Origin: Acidobacteriota bacterium
GTDB lineage: Bacteria; Acidobacteriota; Terriglobia; Terriglobales; Acidobacteriaceae
DNA length: 60,884 bases
Assembly: GCA_003225075.1 (NCBI GenBank)
Contig: QIAP01000044.1
Coordinates: 1-60,884 of the forward strand
Direction: 5' to 3'
Below are positions 8,785 to 17,848 of this stretch, piece after piece. A program made the translations under genes and the position numbers. The notes under the pieces were generated by a model, which saw only the letters and a program-made list of their open reading frames with translations, was not told the DNA's origin and searched no databases. Each line of letters opens with the position of its first letter. Within the stretch, counting starts at the first letter, position 1.

Positions 8785-9234
8785 ATGAGTACCAGCGAAG
8801 TTTGTCTCGAGCGCCGAGCGGCGCAACGCTTCGATTTTCAGCTGCCATTGTCCATTCGATGCGATAAAGGTGCTGTCGAGGGATTCGGGGTGACACAGAA
8901 TCTTAGCGCGCGCGGAGCTTTTTTCTACACCGACTTTCCGATGCCGCAAGGTGCAGACGTGGAAGTCACTCTCTTGATGCCATCTGAAATTACACTTTCT
9001 GAAAACATGCGGGTTCGATGCCGAGGTAAAGTGCTTCGCGTCAGTCCGCTGGCAAGAGGAAACCAGATCGGAGTGGCTATTCATCTCGAGAATTACGAGT
9101 ACCTGGCTGAGGGGGCGTCTGTTACTTCCGCCGATTATGATCGCATCTCCGCCCTGCACGAACATAGAGCACGAGATGAGGATGAAACGACGAATTCCTT
9201 ACCCCGAGGCGCTAGGGGTCTCGCAACCCCTTGA
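8785..9234 (+). CDS. PilZ domain protein
   Basis: 149 residues. PilZ domains bind cyclic di-GMP and pass the signal to motility, secretion or polysaccharide machinery. The expected RxxxR motif is present at the N-terminus as RRAAQR in ERRAAQRFDF; the second motif, usually D/NxSxxG, appears as NLSARG in VTQNLSARGAFF. The core is about residues 8-115 and the last 35 residues are charged and look disordered. The start at 8785 was picked because GGGGGGA lies just upstream. The decayed EAL-HDOD gene near 41 kb shows the genome had more than one c-di-GMP-related gene. Cytoplasmic; partner unknown. Confidence 0.85.
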   Translation: MSTSEVCLERRAAQRFDFQLPLSIRCDKGAVEGFGVTQNLSARGAFFYTDFPMPQGADVEVTLLMPSEITLSENMRVRCRGKVLRVSPLARGNQIGVAIHLENYEYLAEGASVTSADYDRISALHEHRARDEDETTNSLPRGARGLATP

Positions 9235-9468
9235 GTAGCACGGCATTCAGCCGCCATTTTTTATTGGAATGCTTCTTTTCAAGTTGATGAAGTTCGCATA
9301 GAATGTTAAGTCATTGAGGAATTGTTGCTTCGCGGTTCCTCGCGTAGTGCGTCCTTCGTTGTCCTCACTTCAGGTTCGGGATCGGCAGCCGCGAGCTGTT
9401 TTGATCTCGGGATCGAATAATGACAGATTACGAAGGTCACTTGGCTGAGAGTAGTCTTCCCTCATACC

Positions 9469-9813
9469 ATGCAGATGCCTAGAAATAGCGACGAGAAACC
9501 AATTATGCATGGCGTAGCGGCTGCCATCTTGAGCGAAGACCGGGAACGGTTAGCGGTCCTTCAGAGCGGGTTGGAAAATACGAATCTTGGGCGAAACATT
9601 TATAGTTGCGTTGGCTTTCCGGCTGCCGCGACCGATCCCAGCCTGCGTCAAATTCAGGATCTCCGTGCTGAAGTAGTGCTCGTCGTAATCGATCCTGGTA
9701 CCGTTCGTCATTGTGGCAGCCATGCGGGCGGGAGCTCGAGAATTCGTGGATCGCTCTGCCACTCGAGAGGCTTTGCTGGAAGCTCTCACCAGGTATACGG
9801 CTGCTCGCAATAA
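9469..9813 (+). pseudogene. Receiver-like N-terminal fragment of a CpaE-type protein, out of frame with its ATPase part
   Basis: This frame begins like the N-terminal pseudo-receiver of CpaE/TadZ-like ATPases: VAAAILSEDRERLAVLQSGL, then FPAAATDPSLRQIQDLRAEVVLVVIDP up to about base 9696. After that the frame reads into sequence that makes no sense and stops at 9813. The continuing family sequence, VAAMRAGAREF, starts at about 9713 in the next frame. Roughly thirty residues of the receiver expected between the two halves are absent, so a deletion that is not a multiple of three best explains the break. A short independent protein from this frame cannot be excluded. Confidence 0.6.
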
Positions 9814-10651
9814 AACGCGGAGTCACGCCGGAAAAGGAAGGGTTTTCAGCGTAGTGAACGCCAAGGGCGGTTCGGGCGCAACTACCGTAGCCGTAAACAT
9901 TGCGATAGCGCTACAGCACACGCATGACAAAGTGGTACTGGTTGACCTTGCTCCCATCGGACATGCCGCGCTGCATCTCAATGTAAGGTCCAGTTTTGGA
10001 GTGCTCGATGCCCTGCAAAACCTGCATCGCATGGACGGGTCTCTGCTGCAGGGCTTCATGTCTTCGCATAAGAGTGGGCTACATCTGCTGGCCGGACCGC
10101 AGCAGCCGCTAGCAGCCGCCCCTACAGCCGCTGAACTTGCCCGGCTTTTCGATCTCCTGGTCAGCCATTACCGTTATGTGGTCGTGGATTGTTCCAGTCG
10201 TATGGACCACACCGCCCGTCAGCTCTGTGACTTGTCCAACGCCGTTTTGTTGGTCACCCAGACAGACGTAGTCTCCCTGTGGAGCACGGGACGCGTTCAG
10301 GCATTCCTCGAAGAAACCGTGGGACGTGAGCGCGTGCGCCTGGTGCTGAACCGGTACAAAAAAATCCCCGGGTTTACCGAAGAAGATGTGGAAAAAGCTT
10401 CTAACTGCAAGATTTTGTGGAAAGTCCCTAACAACTACCAATTGGTCGGCCCGGCAATCGATAAGGGCGCACCTGTGGCCTTGCACGACAGTCAAGAGGT
10501 CAGCCGGTCATTCATTGCACTTGCCGCCCTGCTGGCGCAGGCGTCTACCAACGACGAAGGCACTTTGGATCTCGTCTACCAGCACGATAAGAGTGACACC
10601 AAAAAGAGTGCTGGGCGCCTGATGATCTCTCCTCTTCGCGCCGGCCAATAA
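9713..10651 (+). CDS. CpaE/TadZ-like ParA-type ATPase, N-terminally truncated
   Basis: About 312 residues. The ATPase core is intact: deviant Walker A KGGSGATT (first Lys kept, as in CpaE/MinD-like proteins), the Asp-containing KVVLVDLAP, the switch-like YRYVVVDCSSRMD, and LLVTQTDVVSL. In the CpaE family this domain follows a receiver-like domain and places pilus or flagellar machinery at the pole. Here the receiver half lies in another frame upstream, and the only starts in this frame are a GTG at 9713 without a good ribosome site or ATG at 9722. It may thus be a pseudogene or a shortened protein. No tad/flp pilus genes lie nearby. Confidence 0.65.
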   Translation: MAAMRAGAREFVDRSATREALLEALTRYTAARNKTRSHAGKGRVFSVVNAKGGSGATTVAVNIAIALQHTHDKVVLVDLAPIGHAALHLNVRSSFGVLDALQNLHRMDGSLLQGFMSSHKSGLHLLAGPQQPLAAAPTAAELARLFDLLVSHYRYVVVDCSSRMDHTARQLCDLSNAVLLVTQTDVVSLWSTGRVQAFLEETVGRERVRLVLNRYKKIPGFTEEDVEKASNCKILWKVPNNYQLVGPAIDKGAPVALHDSQEVSRSFIALAALLAQASTNDEGTLDLVYQHDKSDTKKSAGRLMISPLRAGQ

Positions 10652-10779
10652 TCGGTTTCATCCCGTCCCATAATCCCCCTGTCTTCCCGTTGATTTGTGG
10701 ACTGCTCCGAGTAGCTTCCCGAATTGCCACTTTTTCATTTACCTTGTCCGCAGTAGGGGCAATCGGAAGGTCTGTGACG

Positions 10780-12699
10780 ATGCAAGCAAACATAGAAACG
10801 ACTGCCTTGCCTCCGTCGGAGGCGTTACCCACTGAGAGGAAGCCAAGGCATGCTCGCAGTCTGACCTGGTGGCTGTTGCTGCTGGTGGTTTGGACACTGA
10901 GTGGCGTGTATACCGCGCGGCTATTAAAGCGCGGCTGGGTAGCTTACGACGAAGGCACGTTTGGCCAGTGCGCCGAGCGAGTGTTAGATGGCCAGTTGCC
11001 TCATCGTGATTTTGATGACCCATATACGGGTGGGCTTTCGTATCTGAATGCGATCGCTTTTTCGGCGTTAGGCACGAATTCTGCATCACCACGAATTGTG
11101 CTTTTTCTTTTCTTTCTGGGATTTGTCCCGGCTGTTTATGCCATCGCGTCCCGATTCGCATCACCTCTCGGGGCCGGAACTGCCACCCTGCTCGCTGTCG
11201 TCTGGAGCGTGCCAAACTACACCGCGGCTGTTCCCTCCTGGTACAACCTGTTTTTCGCGGTCTTCGGGACGGCAGCAGTTCTTCGTTTCATCGAAAGCGG
11301 GCGCCGGCGCTGGCTTTTCGTAGCAGGACTGTGCGGCGGCGTCTCGTTTCTTTTTAAAATATCTGGAATTTATTTTATCGCAAGCGTGCTCTTGCTATTG
11401 ATCTTCCGTGAGGTATGCACTCCTCACCAGGTACCGAGTGGCAAGCCTGGAAGCAGAATCTACAACATCTTTCTAAAGGCGCTATCGGTAGTCTTTATTG
11501 TTGGGCCATTCATTATCATCCGACGAAATCTCTCAGCAGTAGCGATGCTTGAGTTCATGCTGCCGGTGGTCGCTTTGGTCATTCTTTGCCTTTGGCGTGA
11601 TTCGCGCCGAGAAGCGGGCCCACCGGGACAACGTTTTGTTTCCTTGTTCCGCGCGCTTCTGCCATTCGCGGCCGGCGTAGCGCTACCAGTGAGCCTGTTT
11701 TTAGTTCCCTATCTGCGTTCAGGGTCTCTATGGGCTTTTTTTAATGGCGTTTTTCTGATGTCAATCCGTCGCTTGGATTTCGCGGCCCGCAGACCAGCGG
11801 AATTACGCCTGATCAGGGTTGTCGCCACCCTCACTCTCGCGGGCCTTTTAACAAGAGCGATAGCAGTGCGCGCACCAATAACATGGTCAAAGCGGGTTCC
11901 GCTGCTGGTTGGCTTGGGCTTTCTGTTCCTGGCATCGGCACGCTTTCCACTGGTTTACCAGTTCGCCTGGGGGCCACTGACCCTTCTGATTCCGTTGGCT
12001 GTTCTCGCGGGCTCGATTCTGCTCGCAATGGCACGAGTCACGAAAGGACTATCGGTTGTGCGGCAGCAACAAATCATGTTGCTGCTCAGCGTCGCCGCAC
12101 TGTGCGGTCTGATCCAAGTTCCCTTCAGCGTTGCTAATTACTTCTGCTATGCCGCACCGTTCCTCGTTCTCGCGTTACTGGCATTGTTGTCAATTCGAGA
12201 GGGAGCTTCGCGTTTTGTGCTCGGAGCGCTCGCGGTCTTCTACATTGCGTTCGCCGTCTTTCGCTCTACCCCCACGTTTCTGGCGTTCATGGGTAACCGT
12301 TATTTACGTGATCAACAGATTCATCAATTGACGATTGTCCGCGCCGGCGGCCTGCGAGTGTATCCCAGCGAGGGAGAAGAATACGACAGGCTGATTCCGG
12401 TGGTACTGGATCATGCAGGCGGCAGCCGATTTGTTTACTGCGCGCCCGATTGTCCCGAGGTCGCGTTTCTCGCCGGTCTGCGTAATCCCACACGTACCCT
12501 CTTCGACTTCCTAGATCAGCCCGCGGAACACACACAGCGCGCCTTGCAGGCCATCGGTTCTCACCCTGTAAATGTCATTGCCATACTTAGTGAGCCGCCG
12601 TTCTCAAATCCCATGTCCGCAGACCTTCACGCAGCTTTACGGGAGCAATTTCCGGAATACACTCAGATCGGTAGGTTCGAAGTCCGCTGGCGACGATGA
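10780..12699 (+). CDS. Polytopic membrane protein, GT39/PMT-like (GT-C) glycosyltransferase
   Basis: 639 residues with about ten or more hydrophobic helices and a soluble C-terminal part of about 120 residues. The first helix is followed by a periplasmic loop with the acidic pair AYDEGTFGQCAERVL, the position of the catalytic Asp/Glu in GT39-type enzymes that transfer sugar from polyprenyl-phosphate carriers. The loop DFDDPYTGGLSYLNA also resembles such enzymes. Start at 10780 follows GGAAGG; the frame extends to 10690 but without a better site. It opens the glycan locus, and a role in adding a lipid-linked sugar to a surface polymer or protein is inferred, not shown. Confidence 0.7.
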   Translation: MQANIETTALPPSEALPTERKPRHARSLTWWLLLLVVWTLSGVYTARLLKRGWVAYDEGTFGQCAERVLDGQLPHRDFDDPYTGGLSYLNAIAFSALGTNSASPRIVLFLFFLGFVPAVYAIASRFASPLGAGTATLLAVVWSVPNYTAAVPSWYNLFFAVFGTAAVLRFIESGRRRWLFVAGLCGGVSFLFKISGIYFIASVLLLLIFREVCTPHQVPSGKPGSRIYNIFLKALSVVFIVGPFIIIRRNLSAVAMLEFMLPVVALVILCLWRDSRREAGPPGQRFVSLFRALLPFAAGVALPVSLFLVPYLRSGSLWAFFNGVFLMSIRRLDFAARRPAELRLIRVVATLTLAGLLTRAIAVRAPITWSKRVPLLVGLGFLFLASARFPLVYQFAWGPLTLLIPLAVLAGSILLAMARVTKGLSVVRQQQIMLLLSVAALCGLIQVPFSVANYFCYAAPFLVLALLALLSIREGASRFVLGALAVFYIAFAVFRSTPTFLAFMGNRYLRDQQIHQLTIVRAGGLRVYPSEGEEYDRLIPVVLDHAGGSRFVYCAPDCPEVAFLAGLRNPTRTLFDFLDQPAEHTQRALQAIGSHPVNVIAILSEPPFSNPMSADLHAALREQFPEYTQIGRFEVRWRR

Positions 12700-12836
12700 A
12701 CTTCCGGCCACGAGTTCACAAGATGGAGGAAGTTTCGGCATTTAGTTCCGCGTGCACATCAAAGGGGTCTTGACGTTAATTAAACGCCTTGCAAGAGGCC
12801 CGGCTTGAAACGTCTCAGCGCTGGAAAAGACACACC

Positions 12837-14330
12837 CTAGCAGGCCGCTTCTCTGTTTCTTCCTATGCTCAACCAGAAGGAAAGCGCAATGCTCCAAAAG
12901 ACGAACAAAGGGATCAGACTTGGTAAACCATGCAGTCCAACAAGCTCTCCGAGGTTAAACGCTCCGTGAGTTTCTTCCGGCACTTCCTCTGTTGGGGCAA
13001 GAAACGATCCCTGATTGAGCGAAAACCTGCCTTGCGAGAAAGATGGCCAGAAAAGTTGGAGAGCCGGACACCTGAATTCATTGGGCGGCTGCGCGGTAGT
13101 GGAGACGCCCATGAGGGAGAGCCCCAGTCCGCAGACTGCTAGTAGGGCGAGCACTGCTCGCAAGTAAGATCCCGCCCTGCTCCAAACCGGTGCAATTCCA
13201 ATGGCAAGCAAAGGAACTCCTGCACCCATGTAGCGCGGACCGTAGGACCAAGCCCCATGCCAAGCAGAAAAAGACGCATTAAAGAGAAAGTAGTATGTGG
13301 CAATGGCTGCGCTGGCACGGGCGATGGGGGCAGTGCTGGGATTCTTCCAGAGCAAGCGCAGCCCAAACGGGGCAGCAGCAAGGACGGGACCATAAAACAA
13401 TAGTCCGCGACGGCATCCGAATAAGAGCTTTAGCATCACGTCAGGTTTGGGATACGTTAATCCCATGAAGCCGTGCGTCATCCAGGGAAATGCTCCGGCC
13501 TGGTAGTAGGAATATCCCAAGTGAAGCGACGAACCGAAGGCGGCACGGTGATAAACCAGCAAAACCATCACACAGATGACGGCTCCAGCAGCAACACTGC
13601 CGGCAACACGCCAACGTCGTTGGCGACCACTGGGCCACACCACTGTCAGTGCCAAAATGGCTACAATCGCCGACGCTGGCGCCGCAGGATATTCCGAGAC
13701 GGTCGCCCATCCTGCGGTTAGACCTACAACAAAGCCCCAAAACCGGTCACGAACTGGGTCTTGGGTCTGTTGCAACATCGCCGCCGCTGCCAAAGCCAAG
13801 ACCAAGCACGCTCCAGCGAGCGCATGCCCCCAGAGCAATGTAGCCCACGCCCAAACCGGAGTCGCCAGGCCCGTCGCAATTGCGCCAAATGCAGATGCAC
13901 TTACGCTGCTGCCAAGTCGTAACGCGAGCAGAAAGAGACAAGCACAAGCCGCAGCAGTCGGAAGAGAAACACCAAATACAGTAGCGATATACGATAGGGC
14001 GACTAGCCCTCGCGGGGAACCAGAACTAACGCCGGCGGTAGCCAAAACTGGCCTCATCGCGGCCACGGCGGGCAGAGCGAGCAGCGCGAGACCGGGCGCT
14101 TTATCGGAGTAGTAATGGCCCTGGTATAGCGCTTTGTCACCGGTATTTTCGTGGTATGAGTCGATGCGCAATGTGCCCTGCTCAATTAACGAGCGCACCA
14201 GGTCAAAGCGAGAATTCTGATTCCAACCGCCTCCCTGGTAAAAATATGCGAACGACACGAACAGGACTACAGCAATCAGGAAAGCTCGGACGGCAGCATG
14301 TTGGCGAGTCTCCGGCGAGCGGGCGGTCAT
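12837..14330 (-). CDS. Polytopic membrane protein, possible GT-C glycosyltransferase
   Basis: 497 residues with about ten hydrophobic helices. After the first helix comes a soluble loop with RFDLVRSLIEQGTLRID and YSDKAPGLALLALP; such a loop after helix 1 is usual in bacterial GT-C-like membrane proteins. No catalytic residue can be named with confidence. The ATG at 14330 overlaps the stop of the upstream methyltransferase gene by four bases (ATGA), so the two are probably translated together; an in-frame ATG nine bases earlier is the alternative. A stretch of 137 bases without genes separates it from the convergent gene at 12699. Confidence 0.65.
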   Translation of the reverse strand: MTARSPETRQHAAVRAFLIAVVLFVSFAYFYQGGGWNQNSRFDLVRSLIEQGTLRIDSYHENTGDKALYQGHYYSDKAPGLALLALPAVAAMRPVLATAGVSSGSPRGLVALSYIATVFGVSLPTAAACACLFLLALRLGSSVSASAFGAIATGLATPVWAWATLLWGHALAGACLVLALAAAAMLQQTQDPVRDRFWGFVVGLTAGWATVSEYPAAPASAIVAILALTVVWPSGRQRRWRVAGSVAAGAVICVMVLLVYHRAAFGSSLHLGYSYYQAGAFPWMTHGFMGLTYPKPDVMLKLLFGCRRGLLFYGPVLAAAPFGLRLLWKNPSTAPIARASAAIATYYFLFNASFSAWHGAWSYGPRYMGAGVPLLAIGIAPVWSRAGSYLRAVLALLAVCGLGLSLMGVSTTAQPPNEFRCPALQLFWPSFSQGRFSLNQGSFLAPTEEVPEETHGAFNLGELVGLHGLPSLIPLFVFWSIALSFWLSIGRNREAAC

Positions 14331-14932
14331 CGCACACATTCCAAGATGATATGAGTGTATGGAATACGCAGCAGGTCGTGCCTTATAGAGGGTTTTACGT
14401 CACGGAAGAATTGCAAGGCTAGCTCCGCGTACTCTTCTTCCTCGCGAATGAATCGTCCCCGGTCGCGCGCTAGTAAATACCTTGACACCACTGACTGGCC
14501 CTTCTCCCAGACACCGTCCAGTGTCACGAGTTTGCCACCGGGGTGAAGCGCGTGGTGTGCGATCTGAAATAAGTGTGAGGCCTCTGCATCGTCAAGATGG
14601 TGGAGGATTCCCAATGCCAGCACAATATCGAAATAATCGGATTGCGGCGGCGTGTACTGGGAGACGCGCTGGCAAGAGAATTTCGCTTGCGGGAATCGCT
14701 TGCGCGCCTTGGCAACATATGCCGGACTGGCATCAAACCCAACATACTCAGAGTCCGGCAAATACGGAACGATTGTTCCTGGCCCGCAGCCGATTTCCAA
14801 AATGCGATCGCCGGTCCGGGGCCGGATGTACTCCTGCACTAGTATTTTGCTGCGTCCGGGACCACCGATCACGTTCCAGAAGAATTGGTATGCTTGCGGA
14901 ACGGCCAGTAGCGGGCGAATTGTTTCGATCAT
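14327..14932 (-). CDS. Class I SAM-dependent methyltransferase
   Basis: 201 residues. The SAM-binding motif I is ILEIGCGPGTIVPYL at about residue 44, followed by the acidic end of strand 2 in EYVGFDASPAYV and motif IV in YFDIVLALGILHHLDD. Small methyltransferases of this kind are common in glycan gene groups and act on sugars or lipid carriers. The gene is divergent from the rfbF operon 110 bases away and overlaps the next membrane protein gene by four bases. The substrate is unknown. Confidence 0.85.
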   Translation of the reverse strand: MIETIRPLLAVPQAYQFFWNVIGGPGRSKILVQEYIRPRTGDRILEIGCGPGTIVPYLPDSEYVGFDASPAYVAKARKRFPQAKFSCQRVSQYTPPQSDYFDIVLALGILHHLDDAEASHLFQIAHHALHPGGKLVTLDGVWEKGQSVVSRYLLARDRGRFIREEEEYAELALQFFRDVKPSIRHDLLRIPYTHIILECVR

Positions 14933-15042
14933 TGATTTCGACTACGATTGGATTTCCATTACGATTGCCTGCAAGATACGCCCAGCTTGACCGAAACACA
15001 ACCGGAGCGCGGTGCGCCAATAATTCGGTGGCGACTATTTCT

Positions 15043-15810
15043 ATGAAGGTAATTATTCTTGCTGGTGGGTTCGGGACGCGCCTGTCTGAAGAAACCTCCG
15101 CCCGTCCCAAACCCATGATTGAAATTGGGGGCAAGCCTCTGCTCTGGCACCTCATGAACCTCTATGCCAGCCACGGGTTCAAGGACTTTATCGTGGCCTG
15201 TGGCTATAAGGGCGAGGTGATCAAGGAATACTTCCACAACTTTGTTGTGCACAGCGGTGATCTGTTCATCAACCTGAAAGATGGTTCTTGTAAGGTATTG
15301 AACTCCACCGCGCCCGATTGGCAGATCGCCGTGGCAGATACTGGCCTCAATACTTTGACTGGCGGGCGTTTGCGCCGATTGAAATCCCTACTTGGCGATG
15401 AAGCCTTCATGGTCACCTATGGCGACGGTTTGGCTGATGTTGACATAAAGTCGCTGGTTGCTTTCCATCGTTCTCACGGAAAGCTTGCGACCGTGACCGC
15501 AGTTTCTCCCATCGCGCGCTTTGGCAGTCTTAAACTTGAGGGTGATCACGTCGTGAATTTTGTGGAAAAACCACAAACCGGCGAGGGCTGGATTAACGGC
15601 GGCTTTTTCGTCTTCGAACCCAAGATGTTGGATTATGTAAGTGACGATCAGACTTCGCTGGAGCGCGAGCCGCTGGAAGCCCTGGCTGCCGGAGGCCAGT
15701 TGATGGCGTATCGCCATACTGGATTCTGGCACCCAATGGACACTATGAGAGACAAGCATTACCTTGAATCGCTGTGGGCTAGCGGCAAGGCGCCCTGGAA
15801 AACTTCCTGA
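15043..15810 (+). CDS. rfbF: Glucose-1-phosphate cytidylyltransferase
   Basis: 255 residues. It makes CDP-glucose from glucose-1-phosphate and CTP, the first step toward CDP-linked deoxysugars. The N-terminus VIILAGGFGTRLSEETSARPKPMIEIGGKPLLWHLM carries the nucleotidyltransferase signature (only the pieces LAGGFGTRL and RPKPMIEIGGKP are needed). YGDGLADVD gives the metal-binding Asp, and GEGWINGGFFVFEP and FWHPMDTMRD are specific to this family. The frame is open far upstream, but the signature fixes the start at 15043. The last A of its TGA stop is the first base of the rfbG start codon. Confidence 0.95.
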   Translation: MKVIILAGGFGTRLSEETSARPKPMIEIGGKPLLWHLMNLYASHGFKDFIVACGYKGEVIKEYFHNFVVHSGDLFINLKDGSCKVLNSTAPDWQIAVADTGLNTLTGGRLRRLKSLLGDEAFMVTYGDGLADVDIKSLVAFHRSHGKLATVTAVSPIARFGSLKLEGDHVVNFVEKPQTGEGWINGGFFVFEPKMLDYVSDDQTSLEREPLEALAAGGQLMAYRHTGFWHPMDTMRDKHYLESLWASGKAPWKTS

Positions 15811-16880
15811 TGGCGAATTCGCTCGCGTCTTTTTATCGCGGAAAGAAAGTTTTGGTTACCGGCCACACTGGATTCAAAGGTGGGTGGCTCACTGCCTGGC
15901 TCAAAATCCTTGGTGCGCATGTCATCGGATTTGCTCTGCCACCCGGCACTCGTCCCAACCTGTTCGACGCTGCCACCATTGACCGCGACATGGTCTCGCT
16001 ATTCGGAGATGTCCGCAATTTCGAGGAACTCTCGGGAACTTTTGCCGAACGCTCGCCGGAGATTGTGATCCATAGCGCGGCGCAACCCCTCGTTCGCCGG
16101 TCGTATCGTGAGCCGGTCGAGACCTTCGCAACCAATGTGATGGGCACCGTACACGTACTCGAGGCCGCCCGGCACACGCCTTCGGTGCGCGCTGTGGTCG
16201 TCGTCACCAGCGATAAGTGTTATGAGAATCGCGAATGGTTTTGGGGATATCGCGAAGAAGACGCGATGGGCGGCCATGATCCTTACAGTTCCAGCAAAGG
16301 CTGCGCCGAGCTGGTGACAGCCGCTTACCGCCATTCTTTTTTCGCAAGCGAGAGTGCCGCAATCGCTTCGGCGCGCGCCGGCAATGTAATTGGTGGGGGA
16401 GACTGGTCAGAAGACCGGCTGATGCCCGACATTGTGCGTGGAATTTCCTCCGGAACGCGCATAGTGATTCGCCGGCCCGATTCCACCCGGCCTTGGCAGC
16501 ATGTGCTGGAAGTTGTTCGAGGATATTTGCTGCTGGCACAGCGCCTCTGGGAAGATGGTCAGAGATATGCCAAAGCATGGAACTTCGGTCCCTCTGATGA
16601 AAGCGCTATCCCGGTGGCCGAGGTCGCCAAGCGGACAATTGCACTCTGGGGAAAAGGTGAAATAAACATCAGGCCTGATTCGGGAGCGCCGCACGAATCA
16701 AAGTATCTGCACCTGAACTCCGAGAAAGCGCGCAACCATCTCGGTTGGCAAGCAACGCTCACCATTGACCAGGCTCTCGAGTGGAGCGTGGAGTGGTATC
16801 GCTTGTATTACGAGAATCCCGCATGTGCTCTGCCCGTCACCGAGACACAAATTCAACGATACATGCGGATGTTCCCGTGA
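15810..16880 (+). CDS. rfbG: CDP-glucose 4,6-dehydratase
   Basis: 356 residues. It converts CDP-glucose to CDP-4-keto-6-deoxyglucose, using tightly bound NAD. It is an extended SDR: the glycine motif VTGHTGFKGGWLTAWL at the N-terminus is diagnostic of this enzyme, DPYSSSKG contains the catalytic Tyr-x3-Lys, and RAGNVIGGGDWSEDRLMPDIVR follows. ATG overlaps the rfbF stop by one base, so translation is probably coupled. The product is the branch point for 3,6-dideoxysugars and other deoxysugars; no RfbH-like 3-dehydrase gene is seen in the window. Confidence 0.95.
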   Translation: MANSLASFYRGKKVLVTGHTGFKGGWLTAWLKILGAHVIGFALPPGTRPNLFDAATIDRDMVSLFGDVRNFEELSGTFAERSPEIVIHSAAQPLVRRSYREPVETFATNVMGTVHVLEAARHTPSVRAVVVVTSDKCYENREWFWGYREEDAMGGHDPYSSSKGCAELVTAAYRHSFFASESAAIASARAGNVIGGGDWSEDRLMPDIVRGISSGTRIVIRRPDSTRPWQHVLEVVRGYLLLAQRLWEDGQRYAKAWNFGPSDESAIPVAEVAKRTIALWGKGEINIRPDSGAPHESKYLHLNSEKARNHLGWQATLTIDQALEWSVEWYRLYYENPACALPVTETQIQRYMRMFP

Positions 16881-17848
16881 AGAATCTTTCGTCAGCTCTG
16901 GTCACGGGCGCGACCGGTTTCATCGGCTCAGCTCTGGTGCGGCGCCTGCTTGCGGAGAAATTCGAGGTCGCCTGCCTTGTCCGCGGCAGCAGCAGAAATC
17001 TTTCCGCGCTGGCTGGACTCTCAGGTGTAAAAGTAATTGCGGTCCCTTCGTTCCACACCGAGCAGTTGAAACCCGCTTTGGCCGGTACTTCCGTGGAAGT
17101 GGTCTTTAATCTCGCGTCCTATGGAGTGCACCAGGAGCATCGCGACCCGCAGCAGCTTATCGATGGCAACCTTGGCATTCTCACCCACGTGCTTGAGGCC
17201 ACTTCCCGTTGGCCCATGCGAAAGTTCATTCACGCCAGTAGCTGTTCGGAATATGGAAGCCCGCGGCCGAGTAAGTCGGGAGTCTCGGAGGCCGAACCTC
17301 TACGCCCGGTCTCACTTTACGGCGCGGCCAAGACAGCGTCATTTGTCTATGGCAATGCGCTTGCATCAACGTTCGGAATCCCATTTGTAGCACTGCGTTT
17401 GTTTGGCGTCTTCGGTCCAGGAGAAACCCGACAGCGGCTTGTTCCGTATCTTATTCAGCGTTTGCAACGCGAAGAATCTGCGGAACTCACGCCCGGAGAG
17501 CAGGTGCGCGATTTTCTGTATATAGACGATGTGATCGACGCGTTTCTTGCTGCTGCGCAGGAACAAGGTCTAGAGCCCGGCCGGGCTTACAATGTTTGCT
17601 CAGGACAGCCGGTGCGGGTGCGAGAAATTGGGGAAGCCGTGGCGGACGCGATTCAAAAGCCACGACGGCTTCTGCACTGGGGCAAACGTGCGTACCGTGA
17701 GGACGAGCCGGAGTGGCTTGTCGGCGATAATTCTCAATTTAAAAGAGCAACGTCATGGCGTCCACAGCTCAGTCTTAACCGGGGCATCCAACGCATGATT
17801 GAAGCCCTGAGTCTCGAGGCGCCGGCATCGCAGGAAAATATCAGATGA
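16877..17848 (+). CDS. NAD-dependent epimerase/dehydratase (extended SDR)
   Basis: 323 residues from the GTG at 16877, which overlaps the rfbG stop (GTGA). The N-terminus has ALVTGATGFIGSALVRRLL, the NAD-binding loop; VFNLASYGVH, HASSCSEYGS and SLYGAAKTAS (Tyr-x3-Lys) follow. Such enzymes reduce or epimerise the 4-keto sugar nucleotide. Given its place after rfbG it is likely to act on CDP-4-keto-6-deoxyglucose or a methylated form; this is inference from position. The frame is open to 16781, but a start there would lie deep within rfbG. Confidence 0.88.
   Translation: MKNLSSALVTGATGFIGSALVRRLLAEKFEVACLVRGSSRNLSALAGLSGVKVIAVPSFHTEQLKPALAGTSVEVVFNLASYGVHQEHRDPQQLIDGNLGILTHVLEATSRWPMRKFIHASSCSEYGSPRPSKSGVSEAEPLRPVSLYGAAKTASFVYGNALASTFGIPFVALRLFGVFGPGETRQRLVPYLIQRLQREESAELTPGEQVRDFLYIDDVIDAFLAAAQEQGLEPGRAYNVCSGQPVRVREIGEAVADAIQKPRRLLHWGKRAYREDEPEWLVGDNSQFKRATSWRPQLSLNRGIQRMIEALSLEAPASQENIR

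Noticed and set aside
13576-14112. A 178-codon plus-strand frame over the GT-C-like membrane gene
   Set aside because: It is Ala/Thr/Arg-rich, as expected of the complement of membrane helices, and has no recognisable domain.
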